64,000 nt of DNA from Tenodera sinensis. Lineage: Eukaryota; Arthropoda; Insecta; Mantodea; Mantidae. This document shows, one piece after another, positions 45,200 through 56,671 of this stretch (the stretch's first letter is position 1; each line of letters opens with the position of its first letter). The translations under genes and the position numbers were made by a program. The stretch spans positions 54,863,076 through 54,927,075 of the forward strand of contig CM060970.1 in assembly GCA_030765045.1 (NCBI GenBank), in the 5' to 3' direction. Under the pieces are notes generated by a model, which worked only from the letters and a program-made list of their open reading frames with translations, searched no databases and was not told the DNA's origin.

Positions 45200-45590
45200 A
45201 AAATCGTGGTATACGAGAAACACCAGCATTTGCCTATCAACTACAGTGGGCGGTTGACGGGAATCGAACCAGCGACCTCCTGAATGCGTTATATCTCGCC
45301 CTGTTGTCTTAGTTGTAATAAATATCGTGATTAAGTGAAAGGTTTACATTAAGAGCTTATAGAATCCCTATTAAATGGTAATGAATGAGAAAATCGTTTG
45401 TGTTTTACATAAGAGATTTGGTTTTTCTAAGCCAACATGTGGCCCTAGGCCTATGGAATGGAAGAGAAGCAATTGGTGGAGAAAACGCCCCTAGACTGTT
45501 TCCCTTGATCTCTTTGTGGTGACGGACAAGCACATGGCTGCTTCCCCTGGAGGAACAGTGCAGGTGGTGACAGCTAGTGCGTGTAGGGGT
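45200..45590. other. tRNA-like SINE fragment and unassigned sequence
   Basis: On the minus strand 45253-45275 reads CGCTGGTTCGATTCCCGTC, a perfect box B. An upstream 'GAGATATAACGCATTCAGGAG' has no clear box A. This is probably the head of a decayed SINE. No gene is seen in the rest. Confidence 0.4.
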
Positions 45591-46030
45591 GGCTGTTGCA
45601 GCAGAGTAGGGTAGGGTAGGGTAGGTCGCCTGGCTCCGCTGTGGTTGTTAGTTGTGCAGAAGCCTTTGTGGAGGAAGCATGTGCAAGTGGTTATGATACA
45701 AGATGGTGGATATCACGTGTGGAGCGGCACTCTGGATGCCAGGTACGAAAACCAGCATTTCACCTTCAAACTTCCCACCAGGACGTTAAATGCGTTAGTT
45801 CCTCATGTTGTGGCCTAAGGTCATTGTTTGTTCTGTGCTCAGCTGTACACGTAAAACGCAGTTCGTGCAAACACCGAGTTGACGTAGTGAAATAGTGTCT
45901 ACATGTGTGGTGCACCTTCAACGAATATTTATTAGTGATTTTAGTGCTAAATATATGCTAATATAAACAAGATTTCACCTTTGTTTACATAATCACCTTA
46001 CTGTGCAATTTGTCACATCCAGAAAAGGTT
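45591..46030 (+). promoter_or_regulatory. Possible promoter / first-exon region
   Basis: This is a locally GC-richer stretch. It has (TAGGG)4 at 45606-45626, AAGATGGTGGAT (45699-45712, YY1-like), a CACGTG E-box at 45714 and a donor-like CCAG/GTACGA at 45739-45745. An 84-codon frame (45641-45895) spans it but reads no known protein. Without a transcript this is only a suggestion; an unclassified repeat is equally possible. Confidence 0.2.
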
Positions 46031-46650
46031 AGTCAAGTCAACTGTATATAAAACAAATTGCCTATTTAGGTATTAACTCGAGCCAAACCAGTGCATAAGC
46101 ACTTAAACTTTCAAGTTATTGCGTGAAAACCTGAAACATTTGAACGAATAGCGTAACTTTGTACCCAGTCTTTGAGAAATGGGGCAAAGTGTAAGTCACA
46201 ACGAAACGCAGTATAAAATACATTTAAAAGCGTTTTTCAAGTAAATAAAATACTAATTGCGGTTAATAATAATTATAATAATCCAGCTCCATCAGAAGAT
46301 TAGACGTAATTGTCACTGGCAGGCAACTAAAAAAAAGGGATTAACTCTTGTCCCTAGTACAACTCGATTTGGAAAAAAAATATAGTTCTTGCAACGAAGT
46401 GTTGGTTTACAAATTATCTCCGATTTATTGTAGGTTTCACACATTCATTTTATATGCACTACAGTAAACTAAATAAATAAATAATTCTAAAATGGTTAGC
46501 TGTCCTGTTTCAAAAGTGTATAGTAATTTTGTGCACTGTTACACTTCATCTGTCAAATATCTTTACATGTTTAATATTGCCTTTTTCTGCAGATTTATTT
46601 GCAGCCTGCGTCTAAAGGACACAGCTATCCAACTACTGCATTTTTCTCTA

Positions 46651-46652
<2 letters not shown>

Positions 46653-46725
<73 letters not shown>
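46653..46725. repeat. (AAT)24 microsatellite
   Basis: An uninterrupted trinucleotide run. The asparagine-rich frame across it is an artefact. Confidence 0.97.
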
Positions 46726-46726
<1 letters not shown>

Positions 46727-47670
46727 CAACCACACATACATTTAATTCGATTATTATTGCCTTATTTCTCTCAGTATACCCTTAATCAAAATGGGTGCGC
46801 GATAGATCCCAGAACTGTATTTAAAGCTAGTTTAAAAGTTATTCATATGAACTTTGCATTTTATTATCTCTCCACTTACCATAAATGATGAATAAAATTT
46901 GTTCGCTAAGATTACTAAATTCCAAGTCATTGTAGTTAGTTACATACGTAGGCAATGATGATAAAGCGCTTTGTGTAAGCCAATTAAAACAAACTTGTGT
47001 ATTGGTCTGCAAATCTTCACCAGAACTTGTCAAAAATACAGTGATCGTTACATCCCTTCCAGTTTATTGAAATTGGAAGATACAAATTGAACTTCCAAGT
47101 AGCCTTTCGTCAGTATAAGGTAATTGTAATATACTGTTGATAATTAAATTTTTAACCGAAAACTACTTTAGTACTTTTAAATACAGAATCAAGTGTCATG
47201 CTTTTTCTTAAATAACTCGAAATGAAAGTCAAATGGGAAATACTGTGGGGCAAATGCTCGCCTTGCCCGAGGTTACGCCTTGTTGCACATTCTTTACAGA
47301 AATCAGTCATTATTTTACTTCTAACCTAGTTGATGTAGGAACACGTATCGTTTTAATTGCATTATAGTATAAACATTTAAATATGGCTTGTTTTTCTATC
47401 TGGGATTGACGGTTGAGAACTTGCCAAGTTAGGTTGGTTACCCAAATGAAACGCTGCTTTATTCCAAGTGTTTTCCAAAATGATTTAAAGTCCCTAAAAT
47501 TGTCGCTTGAAGATTATTAATATTATTTTATAACCAACGTAGCCACTATTAGAGAGGCCAACAAATACCGTAAAAAGGGTGAAATCGGCCATTTTAAATT
47601 TTAAGAGCGAGAGATTTGGTCTTTCTTTTCACTTTTTTTTTCTTTGAGGCACGAAATGGTGTTACATATA

Positions 47671-47765
47671 TCTTATATTAATTATTATATTATATTAATA
47701 TATATTATATTATATTATATTATATTATATTATATTATATTATATTAATTATATATATTATTATT
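47671..47765. repeat. (ATATT)n pentanucleotide array
   Basis: About nine clean TATAT/ATATT units at 47707-47748, with degenerate flanks in ATATTAAT. Confidence 0.85.
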
Positions 47766-48254
47766 AAATGTATCTTTGTTTACATATTAATTTAAAAACC
47801 AACTAAGTGGCCAATTTGACCCTATCTGGTTTCATGTTGACCTAAGGTTTAATTTGTATTATATCGAATGGACATAAGACGATTTTACGTTTTAACATGT
47901 AGAATTGATAACTGCGTTTCAATCCTGAATCCACTTCTAAAGTTATTTAAATGGACATTGCCACTTTCAGTTTCAACCCAAATTATTTATTAATCTAACT
48001 ATAACATTTATGCTAGTTTTGTCTAAAATTAAAATGCTTATGCCTGTTCGTTTTGTAAGCATTTGACTATTTCTAAGGAACGTATTTAAAAGAAAGTTAC
48101 ATAAGTCTAAGTGAATTCTAGAAGAGAGATATATTAAATTTAACTTGATATAATCTAATGTAATTATTTTGCTTTTGCGTTATAAGGATTTGCGAAAAGA
48201 GGGGTGAAATTCTCTCCACACGAATTAATAAGTTTCGATAGTTTCTGCAGTAAA

Positions 48255-49010
48255 TGTCGAATTTCTCCAGTATATATTATAGAAAGCAGGGGCGGCATTG
48301 AATTCCACCTTTAATTTCAATGACAGTGTTTCAACAGAACGCATGCTTTGAGGCCTCCTGTACTAAAATTAAGCAATTGTAGAAAAAGATCTATGTGGGT
48401 GATGGATGGATGGATGGATGAATGAATGGATGTTTGTGAGGCTTGCAACATAACTCAAAAACGAAAAATCAGTTTAATATTTAAGTTGTATTTAAGTTTA
48501 GCATCTTCCAGGAATTCCATACAACGATTTTCAAGAAAATCCTCAACTGAAGTGCTCTTTACATGGAAATGTTTTCGAAATTTTTATTCTCTCAAAAATT
48601 ACAACGATTCTGATTGAGTTGCCATCTATTTTAAGAAATGTTCATGAAGAATGAAATGTATACATTGGCTTTTCTGGTAATAGCTCAGAAGGACCTCTGC
48701 ATAACTGATAAACGTAAAACAGACAATGTTAATGCACAGAAAGTGTAGAACTCGTTAAAGCACATAGTTTGTCAAACAACGTCGTTTCTTAACAATTGCG
48801 ATACAGTTATTAGTCTGCGTTTTAAAATATTTACACTTTTCCCAAATTGGAAGTCGCTATTTGTTACTTTCTCTCTTTTTGCCATGCAGAGTTTCACGTC
48901 ATTCAAGTCTACTGCATTCCTCTAACCCACTAGCACTTACCAGTAAATTGCGATAAAATAATTTACACAAATGTTTATACCGATTAACACGAAATACAAC
49001 AGGGATGTCT
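48255..49010 (-). mobile_element. H family, old antisense copy with tetranucleotide slot
   Basis: It is collinear through 'CATTGAATTCCACCTTTAATTT', 'GAGGCCTCCTGTACT', 'CATAACTCAAAAACGAAAAA', 'TTTACATGGAAATGTTTTCG' and 'GTTTATACCGATTAACACG'. At the simple-repeat slot (48401-48432) it carries (GGAT)n/(GAAT)n in place of TG. The 5' terminal segment is lost. Confidence 0.75.
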
Positions 49011-49109
49011 TTTGGAGACGTCATGAGCGCTGTACCCCACTTCACTCCTTCACTTGGAGAGTCAGTATTCACTCATTCTCGATGATTTGAGCACAAATGT
49101 TAAACATTA

Positions 49110-49484
49110 AGATACAGACAAAAGCTTACTAAATAAAAAATGTGGGTCTGGTTAAAACATAATTTATGTTAATTACTTAGTTTTCCTTTTGAGTTAAGTG
49201 TTTCCGAGATATTCTTTATTATTTGCTTGAATGTGCCAATAGCTTTTTAAACCGGAATATGCTATTCGTTTTTTTATCTCTTGGCCTTACAAAGAGAACG
49301 GTGTTTCAAAGGCATCGAATAGCAACCAGCTCTTAAAACATTTCACTATTCCTTAGTTTACTGTATACCCATATTCCCTTTGCACCTACAAGAAAATTTA
49401 CCTCAACTAACATGAAGATATAGGAATATTATGTTTAGAAGAATGGTTAGTATAAGAGTAATGTGAGTGCAGCACATCAGTCTT
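49110..49484 (-). mobile_element. H family, antisense 5'-half fragment
   Basis: It covers 'TTGAGTTAAGTGTTTCCGAG' to AAGAGTAATGTGAGTGCAGC and ACATCAGTCTT, with a 9-base loss of GAGAAAGTC at the subterminal repeat. It contains the 'AATAGCAACCAGCTCTTAAA' subfamily insertion. The adjacent C16 run replaces the usual T-run. Confidence 0.75.
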
Positions 49485-49500
49485 CCCCCCCCCCCCCCCC
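49485..49500. repeat. Poly(C) tract, 16 bases
   Basis: A C homopolymer at the outer end of the neighbouring H fragment. Confidence 0.85.
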
Positions 49501-50164
49501 AAATGATTTAAAAGATTCAACTTCTCATTTTTCTAAATGTAAATTGAAGTAAAACAGTAGAGAAAATAGAATTGTCGTGACCTTTTGATTGTGTGCTGGA
49601 CAATTTTAGAATTAAGCCTCTATTAGTGACATTATTTACACTATAGATGCATCTGTTGGTGTTTAACAAATAAAAAAGTGACTTGCTTTAACGAGTAACT
49701 TTTTTTATAGCGTGTCCCCTGGTGGCCAGCATGTTTATCTGTTAAAAATACTTAGAGCACTTTTTGTACTGCACATTTGGCACAACTTCCCCGTTAGCTT
49801 ACCTACTTCACGTGTGTGGTAGATGTGGATAGAACATTTAATTTTGTTGATGATTCTTGCAGTGGTGTTTTGTTTCAGTTTAAACTTGTAATTCCCTATG
49901 GATGTAGAGGATCGCTTTTCCCTCAGGAGAAACATTGCGAACAATACATAAACAAGTGGGAACAGATTGAGCTGACTAGGTTTATGCAAAACATAAATTA
50001 GTTTAAAATACACAATCAACATTTTACTGCTGTCGTTTTCACCTACGTACAAACATGAGCTATTGGCCATGCCAGTAAAAAGCAGTATGGTTTCAGAGCC
50101 GAACATTTTTACAAAGGCTATTTTAGACGAGAGGCGTGACAGTCAAATGCGGGATTGTCAACTA
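49501..50164. other. No gene recognised
   Basis: A 123-codon minus frame (49735-50106) and a 61-codon plus frame (49816-50001) overlap. Neither shows a known motif, and neither has supporting signals. Confidence 0.3.
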
Positions 50165-50242
50165 ATGCTATTCAAAAATCCGCAGATTTGTGGGTGGAAT
50201 ACTTTCTCTGCTTGTTATAGATAAGCAGTGAGAAAGTAAAAG
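50165..50242 (+). mobile_element. H family, isolated 3' end joined to next copy
   Basis: AAAAATCCGCAGATTTGTGG, GTGGAATACTTTCTCTGCTT and AGCAGTGAGAAAGTAAAAG are the last 75 or so bases of the family, including the hairpin. They are followed directly by the 5' end of the next copy. Confidence 0.7.
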
Positions 50243-51069
50243 AAAAATCTGTGTTGCACTCACATGACTTTCTCTACTCTTGTACTAACCATTCTTACAA
50301 ATACTATTCCTATATCTTCTTCGTGTTAGTTAAGATAAACATTTACAGAAATTATCTTGTTACTTATTTCATTGTAGCCGCAAAGGAAATATTAGAATAC
50401 AGTAGGCTTTGAGCGATAGTCAAATATTTTAAAGCTTTAAGATGCCGTTCTCTTTGCACGCTTAAACTTATAAAAAATGAACAAGGATGTTGCATTTTAC
50501 GAAAGTTTGAAGTTTTCCGAAACTCGCACAAATAACGAGGAATATCTCCGAAATGGTTTTCACTCTACAAAAAATGAAATAAATTTTCTATTTTAGCAAG
50601 ATCTACATTTTTGTATAGTAAGAGTTTGTCTATCTCTAACGGTTTACCAGTTACACAAGTCATCAAGAATAAGTACGACCACAGGGGCTATAGCCAGATA
50701 ATTCAGGATATACAATTCATTTTCCATAACAATGTCTAAACATATGCCACTTTAATCAAAATCGTTAGAGCCATTTTCAAGAAAATCAATATTTTTTAAA
50801 AATTCTCCATGTAAAGGGTAGTTTAGAGTGGGGCTATTTTCTTCAAAATCTTCGTGTCGCATCCTTGAAAGACATTAAACTTAAATACCAACTTTGGTTT
50901 TTAACCGACTTTTCTTTTTGAGTTATGCTGTCCACAGACTGTTAGACACAGACTCACAGACTCCTAAAAATACGTTTTTTGGATTCAGGTGAAATCTCGA
51001 CATCGAATTTTTGGGTGGAATACAATATTTCCTCTACTTTACTAAACGTAGTAGAGAAAGTAAAAAGGA
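50243..51069 (+). mobile_element. H family, near full-length copy without CA expansion
   Basis: It starts AAAAATCTGTGTTGCACTCA with CATGACTTTCTCTACTC and ends CTCTACTTTACTAAACGTAG then TAGAGAAAGTAAAAA. The slot reads ACAGACTGTTAGACACAGAC with no dinucleotide run, and the 'GGACCTTTTTC' block is missing. Confidence 0.88.
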
Positions 51070-52064
51070 TAATTAGTTTGCATTATTTTCAGTACATTCT
51101 TCGAGGATTAATCGATGAAATTCCTTAACATCTGCATTTAACCCAAGCATAAAAATAAATTTCAATGTTAAATATAAAATAATTACATTTTAACATGCTT
51201 AGATTAACAGATTATAAATTCATAAAATCTTCTCCTATAATACTTTCATGAGTGTTCAATATTTATTATTGCTATGATCGAGGTTGCCACATTTTTTATG
51301 AAGGTGCATTCCAGACAATTGAATGGGCATGTTCTCCTGAGACACGAGCATTAAATTGGGTGTGTTTCCGTAGTGTGTCTTAACGTCTTCCTGGTGAATC
51401 ACGGCGGTCGTGCTACGATCCTGTCTTCCCCCACAGGCATGAGACGGAGGGACCCTTTGCGCATCCCCTTACAAGAAAAAGGACAAAGACTGCCTCACAA
51501 TGGCACAGTGTCAAGTTACAGCTGGTTTTGTGTATACACGTATAATTTTATTAAGGACACTACCTGCACCCTGGGGCACACAAAGTAACGCTCCGTCTGG
51601 AAAACCTGGCTAGATCATCTTTATGCGATTAGGAGCTCCACTGCTCGGTACATTCTGCCTAATCCTGCTAGTTTTAAAGGTTTTAGGGGCCGAGGGAGTT
51701 TTTAGTTCCTTATATAGAATATAATAGAATAGAAACTTGACCCATCAGCAAATACAGTTATGTAGAAAAGCAACTTTTAACGGGATATTCACAGGTTTTT
51801 CTGCCTATACCTAATTGATGAAATCAAGTTCAGATACATACGTGGTATAGATATCGATATTTTACTCTCCAAAATTTAACGGTGTGATTTCTCAAAGTAC
51901 TTAACGGTTAATTTGATTCACCATGTATGAGGTTATAAGTTTTTATTCTTTTGAAAAAAAAAAACTATGTAGTATGTTCTCATTGAGTGAATATATTATC
52001 GTCGAATGTGTTAATAATACTTTTAGAAAATTTGGCTGTGTATATTGTTCACCTGTACCCAAGA
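51070..52064. other. No gene recognised
   Basis: AT-rich to about 51300, then a 71-codon frame (51373-51588) without motifs, then AT-rich again. No internal repeat match. Confidence 0.35.
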
Positions 52065-52590
52065 GCCAAAGAAGGTATCGCATTTCTCTTAAAAAGTTCA
52101 TATCAAGATTTTAGAGAAAATACGTCTTTAGAAACCCCTGAATATAAATAAAAATCATTTTTAAAAACGTGCGTAATCCAGAAATGAAATGTCAGATCAA
52201 TACCAGATCTGATGTTTAGATTCCGAGTTTCCAAATTTGTGACACGAACTTTTGCAAGAAATCTCCCCTTCCCAAACTTAACATTTCGTAAAAATGTTCC
52301 TTGTAAGGGTTGGATTATCCCAAATGCCTTTACAATTTTGGTTGAAATAACAATTGTGTAAGATATTTGTGATAGAAAGCATCCTGTACTGCGAAGTTCT
52401 CTTCGAAAGGAATTTTGTAAAATTATGGCATTAGCCATCTCCGAGATATTTGTCATTATTGGTTTGAAAGCTCAATACTCATTTTAAAGTGTAACGCTGT
52501 TCAGTTGTTTCTCGCTGTGTCTTAAAAGAGTGACATGCATTCAAACATGCGAGTATCGAATAGGTTTCCTCTACTTCTCTTGTACCTCGA
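52065..52590 (-). mobile_element. H family, very old antisense copy
   Basis: It is recognisable by 'GTTCATATCAAGATTTTAGAG', 'AGAAACCCCTGAATATAAAT', 'TGACACGAACTTTTGCAAGA', 'GGCATTAGCCATCTCCGAGA' and 'CTACTTCTCTTGTACC'. Divergence is much higher than in neighbouring copies, and the TG slot is absent. Confidence 0.6.
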
Positions 52591-52835
52591 AATGTGTAAT
52601 AAAGCTGTTACAAGTGTTTGTCTTGATTAAGATGATGAATGTATAAAAGTAAATTTGCGTCAGAGTAGTTTGATTATAAATTATGAAGCTTATTTAAGAG
52701 ATATAAACCAACTGCTAAATTTGTTAGCCCTGATACATTTATGCATATAATCTACCTGTTAATATATTTACAATTTAATTGCATCATATATATTTTTATT
52801 TTTGAGTAGTTTAGCAGCTATATAAACATGAGGAA

Positions 52836-52872
52836 GGTGGGTAGAGAAAGTCATGTGAATGTAATACATTTT
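52836..52872 (-). mobile_element. H/T family terminal fragment
   Basis: GGGTAGAGAAAGTCATGTGA then ATGTAATACATTTTT matches the H terminus. The GTAATAC ending is closer to the T-family array units, making it an intermediate between the two. Confidence 0.55.
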
Positions 52873-52964
52873 TGTTCAAATTGCCCAGCTAATAAAATAA
52901 TGCATAAATCCTTAGGGACAACTTGGGCCAATCCGTATCATAAAAATAAAAGCACAGAGGGCTG

Positions 52965-53115
52965 GGGCTCCGTAGCTTAATCGTTGCTGTGCGAGTCTTG
53001 GATTCAATTCTTTGTTGGGGTGGGAAGCTTTCTCTACCCAAGATTATTCTCTATACTCCCCAAAGTCTGGAAGTATGAGTGCGAATGTGTATACGATTCA
53101 ATGGAAGATGGTAAA
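52965..53115 (+). mobile_element. SINE-C copy
   Basis: The head GGGGCTCCGTAGCTTAATCG and box-B-like TTGGATTCAATTCT are decayed. The tail CCCCAAAGTCTGGAAGTATG then AGTGCGAATGTGTATACG aligns with 56780-56825. Confidence 0.6.
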
Positions 53116-53244
53116 CTGTTTTGGGTGAAAAATATCAGTTTTGTGTTTTTGCTGATTTTGCAAGCTCAAACCCTATTTTATCATTCCTTTAATCCCTGAA
53201 AAAGTGCTAGAATTGCGTTTAAAATACATTTAAATGCACAATGA

Positions 53245-53800
53245 CTGAAAAAATTATTGATTATACTTTTAAAAAATGAAAATCGTATAGGTATATGAAA
53301 TATAAAAAAAATCCGGTACAATCAGAAAGTATTGATTTATGTGTCTACCAAATTTCAAATTCTAGAGCAAATAATTTCCCTAACAAGAGCAGTTAATCTT
53401 CTTCAAATTAACACTGCAAGCATAGAGCTTACAACCTCCCCTTAATTTTGAGTGAGGTTTTCTAAAACTTATTTTTGTGCATACATTTTTACCCTTTTCT
53501 CAAGATCGGTTTTCTTGAGTGCTGAAGACTTTTTTCACCCAATTGTGGTGGTATTGATAGTCTTTCATAACCCTATAATTAAAAAACATTGATGCTAGCA
53601 GTTTTATTATTAAAAATTGGTGGAAAAAATTTGTATATTGATTATGCAGGTTTTTAAAAATATTGAAATAATGTCTGTACTTTAAGTTAGCACAATTAGA
53701 AAGTATTGATTTGTGTTTGTATCAAATTTGACACTGCTAGATTAGTTTCCCTGCAAGCATAGGGCTTACAATCTCTCCTTAATGTAGAAACCCCAAAAGA
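53245..53800 (+). repeat. Diverged direct repeat, spacing about 370 bp
   Basis: 'AGAAAGTATTGATTTATGTG' at 53325 and 'CTGCAAGCATAGAGCTTACA' at 53416 recur at 53698 and 53752 with few changes. The preceding 'ATTGATTATAC…TTTTAAAAA' also recurs (53257 and 53637). This is an old tandem duplication of a non-coding segment. Confidence 0.6.
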
Positions 53801-54444
53801 GTTAAGAGTTATGAGTGTTGCCAGTAGGCAAAAGGCTGCTGATATGACCATTGGAGTTAGGGGTGGGGGGTATAAATTAAAAATATATATATAGATATGA
53901 TATATATAGATGGTAATGTATCAACAGACTGCACGTGCTGCAGGTTCCTTGTTTAGAAAGGTACACAACACAAAAGCATAGCTCGCATGACTAAACCTAA
54001 AACCATTAGTGTTTCTTTTTCGCCCGCTTTTATCTTCGTCGTTCGTTATTTTTGCACAAGATCCAATTTCTCCTACAGGGATCATGCCCTGACAAAAAAG
54101 TAAAGATCCCGGCTTGGTGTCTTACCTGTGTTTTTTAGAACAGTCTGGTCAATCTTGTTACGTGAGGTAGGTACCGTGAAAGGTTTCCTTTTTATTAAAA
54201 GCCTATTGTTAGGAATGCAACATCTGGGACCCCGGACACCAGCTGCCGTGAGCCACACCGCTAATGACGTAAGTAATAAGTATAATCTGCTTATATCATT
54301 CAGGCCGTTGCCCTGAGCAGTACCTGGTGTTAATCATAGGAACAATGTAATTGCACCATAACCTGACCTTCCAGCCCCAGCATCTTGCCAATATGCAACA
54401 TGCCAAGGGTTCCATCATTTCATCGCTTGCAGATAACTATACCA
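53801..54444. other. No gene recognised
   Basis: It includes an AT dinucleotide-rich stretch (53880-53915) and a 62-codon frame at 54128-54316 without motifs. Confidence 0.4.
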
Positions 54445-54640
54445 CCAATTTTCGATCAAAATGACAAAAGTCATATTTACCGTTAAAATTAATTTGTTCT
54501 TCCACACTAGCCGTGTGTAGGAGAGGGTTGTAAAGGGGTAGAGTGAGATTAAAAAATTCAATGGCATAGCCGGGATTTGAACCACGTTCTCCGTCCGGCT
54601 GCTTTAACCACTGAGCTACCATAGCTAACGTGCCGACACA
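54445..54640 (-). mobile_element. SINE-B, antisense, best copy
   Basis: The minus strand reads CTATGGTAGCTCAGTGGTTA (box A), then CGTGGTTCAAATCCC (box B), then GGCTATGCCATTGAATTTTT and the tail TAATCTCACTCTACCCCTTT and ACAACCCTCTCCTACACACG. It is tRNA-derived. An A-rich end is not clear. Confidence 0.75.
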
Positions 54641-54649
54641 ACATTGTGT

Positions 54650-54715
54650 ATTTAAAGGCATTGAACTTTTCAATCTAACCCCTTTACAACCCCCTCCGAC
54701 ACACAGCTGTAAGTG
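54650..54715 (+). mobile_element. SINE-B tail fragment
   Basis: AGGCATTGAACTTTTCAATC then TAACCCCTTTACAACCCCCT is the SINE-B tail without its tRNA head, lying head-to-head with the antisense copy beside it. Confidence 0.6.
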
Positions 54716-54883
54716 AGAACAATTCCCATTGATTGGGCTTAGTTGGTTAAACTATGAAGCCCGGCAATTAAGTACTTACACCATACTAAGTCGCCATTAG
54801 TTTATCTCATGAATTTGAGATCTCCTAGTGTTTACCAGAAAAAATGCGAGTTACTTGGGGAATTTAATGTCAAGTCGGTACGT

Positions 54884-55010
54884 CGCCCATGGTAGCTCAG
54901 TGGTTACAGCAGCCGGAAAATCCGTGGATCAAATCCCGGCTATGGCATTGAATTTTTCAATCTCACTTTACTCCTTTACAATCATATTTACTTTCTCTTA
55001 TCCTTACCTA
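54884..55010 (+). mobile_element. SINE-B, sense copy
   Basis: CCATGGTAGCTCAGTGGTTA is followed by GGATCAAATCCCGGCTATGG and the tail CATTGAATTTTTCAATCTCA then CTTTACTCCTTTACAATC. It is truncated in the tail just before an H copy. Confidence 0.72.
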
Positions 55011-55019
55011 CAGCAATTG

Positions 55020-55808
55020 ACAACTAAACATCCTTACAAACTCTTATTGCTTATTTCCTTGTAGGTGCAAGGGGAATATTAGAATACAGTAGGCTTTGTG
55101 CGATAGTCAAATTGTTTAAAGCTTCGAGATCCCGTTCTCTTTGCACGCTTAACATATAAAAAATAAACAACGATGTTCCATTTCACGAAAGTTTCAAGTT
55201 TTCCGAAACTAACACAAATAACAAGGAATATCACCGAAATGGTTCACTCTACCTACAAAGAAAATTGTTGAGACATAAATTGTATGTTTTAGAGAGATCT
55301 ACATTTTTTGTACAGTAAGATTTGGTCCATCTCTTACGGTTTACGAGTTATTCAGATGTCATCCAGAGTAAACAGAATTACATAGGCTATAGCCAGAAAA
55401 TTCAAAATATAGTTTTCATTTTCCATACAAATATCGTAAAGATGTGGCATTTTAATCAAATTCGTTGGAGCCATTTTCAAGAAAATCAAAATTTTCGAAA
55501 CATTTTCCATGTAAAGGGTAGTTTAGGGTGGGGCTATATTCTTCAAAATCTTTGTGTCGCATCCTAAATACTAGCTTTGGTTTTTAACAGACTTCTCGTT
55601 TTTTAGTTATGCTGTCCACCGACTGAGACAGACACACGCACACACATACACACACTCACGCGCGCGGTCCTTTTTCTAAAAAAATTAATTTTTTTTAAAA
55701 AATTCAGGGTGCCTCAAAGCTTACTTCCGGTGAAATCTTGACGTCGAAGTTTTGGGTGGAATACAATACTTCCTCTACTTTACTTAACATAGTAGACAAA
55801 GTAATAAG
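55020..55808 (+). mobile_element. H family copy, internal 5' deletion
   Basis: It starts at 'ACATCCTTACAAACTCTTATT' and jumps to 'GCTTATTTCCTTGTAGGTGC', losing about 50 bases and the subterminal repeat. The rest is well preserved to CCTCTACTTTACTTAACATA and GTAGACAAAGTAATAA. The CA slot has short CACACA plus CGCGCG. Confidence 0.85.
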
Positions 55809-56671
55809 AAGTGCATTCCAATGTTACATAATAGAACTCCTTGTACACTTAGTCATTTTGTTTGACAATAGATTTGTTAAATTTGAAAAAAAAAATTGAA
55901 TCCTTAACTTTCATGGTTAAACCTGGCAATGATGCGACCTGTTCCCCTATCACCCGCACCATCACTTTACCACACCAAGCTACTTCCGCTTTGTATCGCT
56001 CGTAGCCTAACTTCTGCATAGTAACTGGCTAAATTTCAACAGTTTATCTTGCACCCTTTGGGTTCTCCAAGTTCTCATCAGGTTAACTTTGTCCCAGTTT
56101 TCTATGGGATACTTCAGTCCGCGCTAGTTGAGCTTTGCGAACCACAACCCGGTTATTTATTTAGACAGCTGATTTTGCTACAATACTTCTCACTTTAAGA
56201 ACTATTTTCTTTGAGCGGAGATGTGCAGCGGCGGCTTCCCTAAATTCTTAAGTAATCCTTTTAGTAAAAGCTATATCGTGTTAAGACTACAGCAAATGCC
56301 AGGTGTGTCACACAAACGTGCCAACAACGTGCCGCACCTGCAGAGAGTCCTATTGTCAGTGGACAAAGCGGCTAAATATTATTTTAAAACATTTGTAGCC
56401 TTTTCACAATGGAACGCAGCCATTGTATTGTTTGTTAAGCTTTGAAAGCTATTTTGCGCCTGTCAATGAACATAAAATTCGCCTTGACGTGAAGATGGCA
56501 CCAGCTGGGATGTGAGAAACAGTGTTGAAGCAGCTCTTGCAGATGGAGAGGTATAATAATTTAATTCTTCTTAGAAACATAGGTGCAGGTATAGACAATG
56601 TATGTTATCATCCAGGAACAAAATTTCAGACACATACACAAACCTATCACAGGGGAAATGCAAAAGTTGTA
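55809..56671. other. No gene recognised
   Basis: Mixed composition around 55920-56160, with a 74-codon frame at 56221-56445 lacking motifs. Confidence 0.35.

Larger units (their letters stand above)
46031..48254. other. AT-rich, no gene; two microsatellites
   Basis: About 2.2 kb without a credible frame. It contains the (AAT)n and (ATATT)n arrays listed separately. No other structure was noticed. Confidence 0.4.

Noticed and set aside
45606..45626. (TAGGG)4 as a telomere relic
   Set aside because: The insect telomere unit is TTAGG. Four TAGGG units within GC-rich sequence are too few and of the wrong type.
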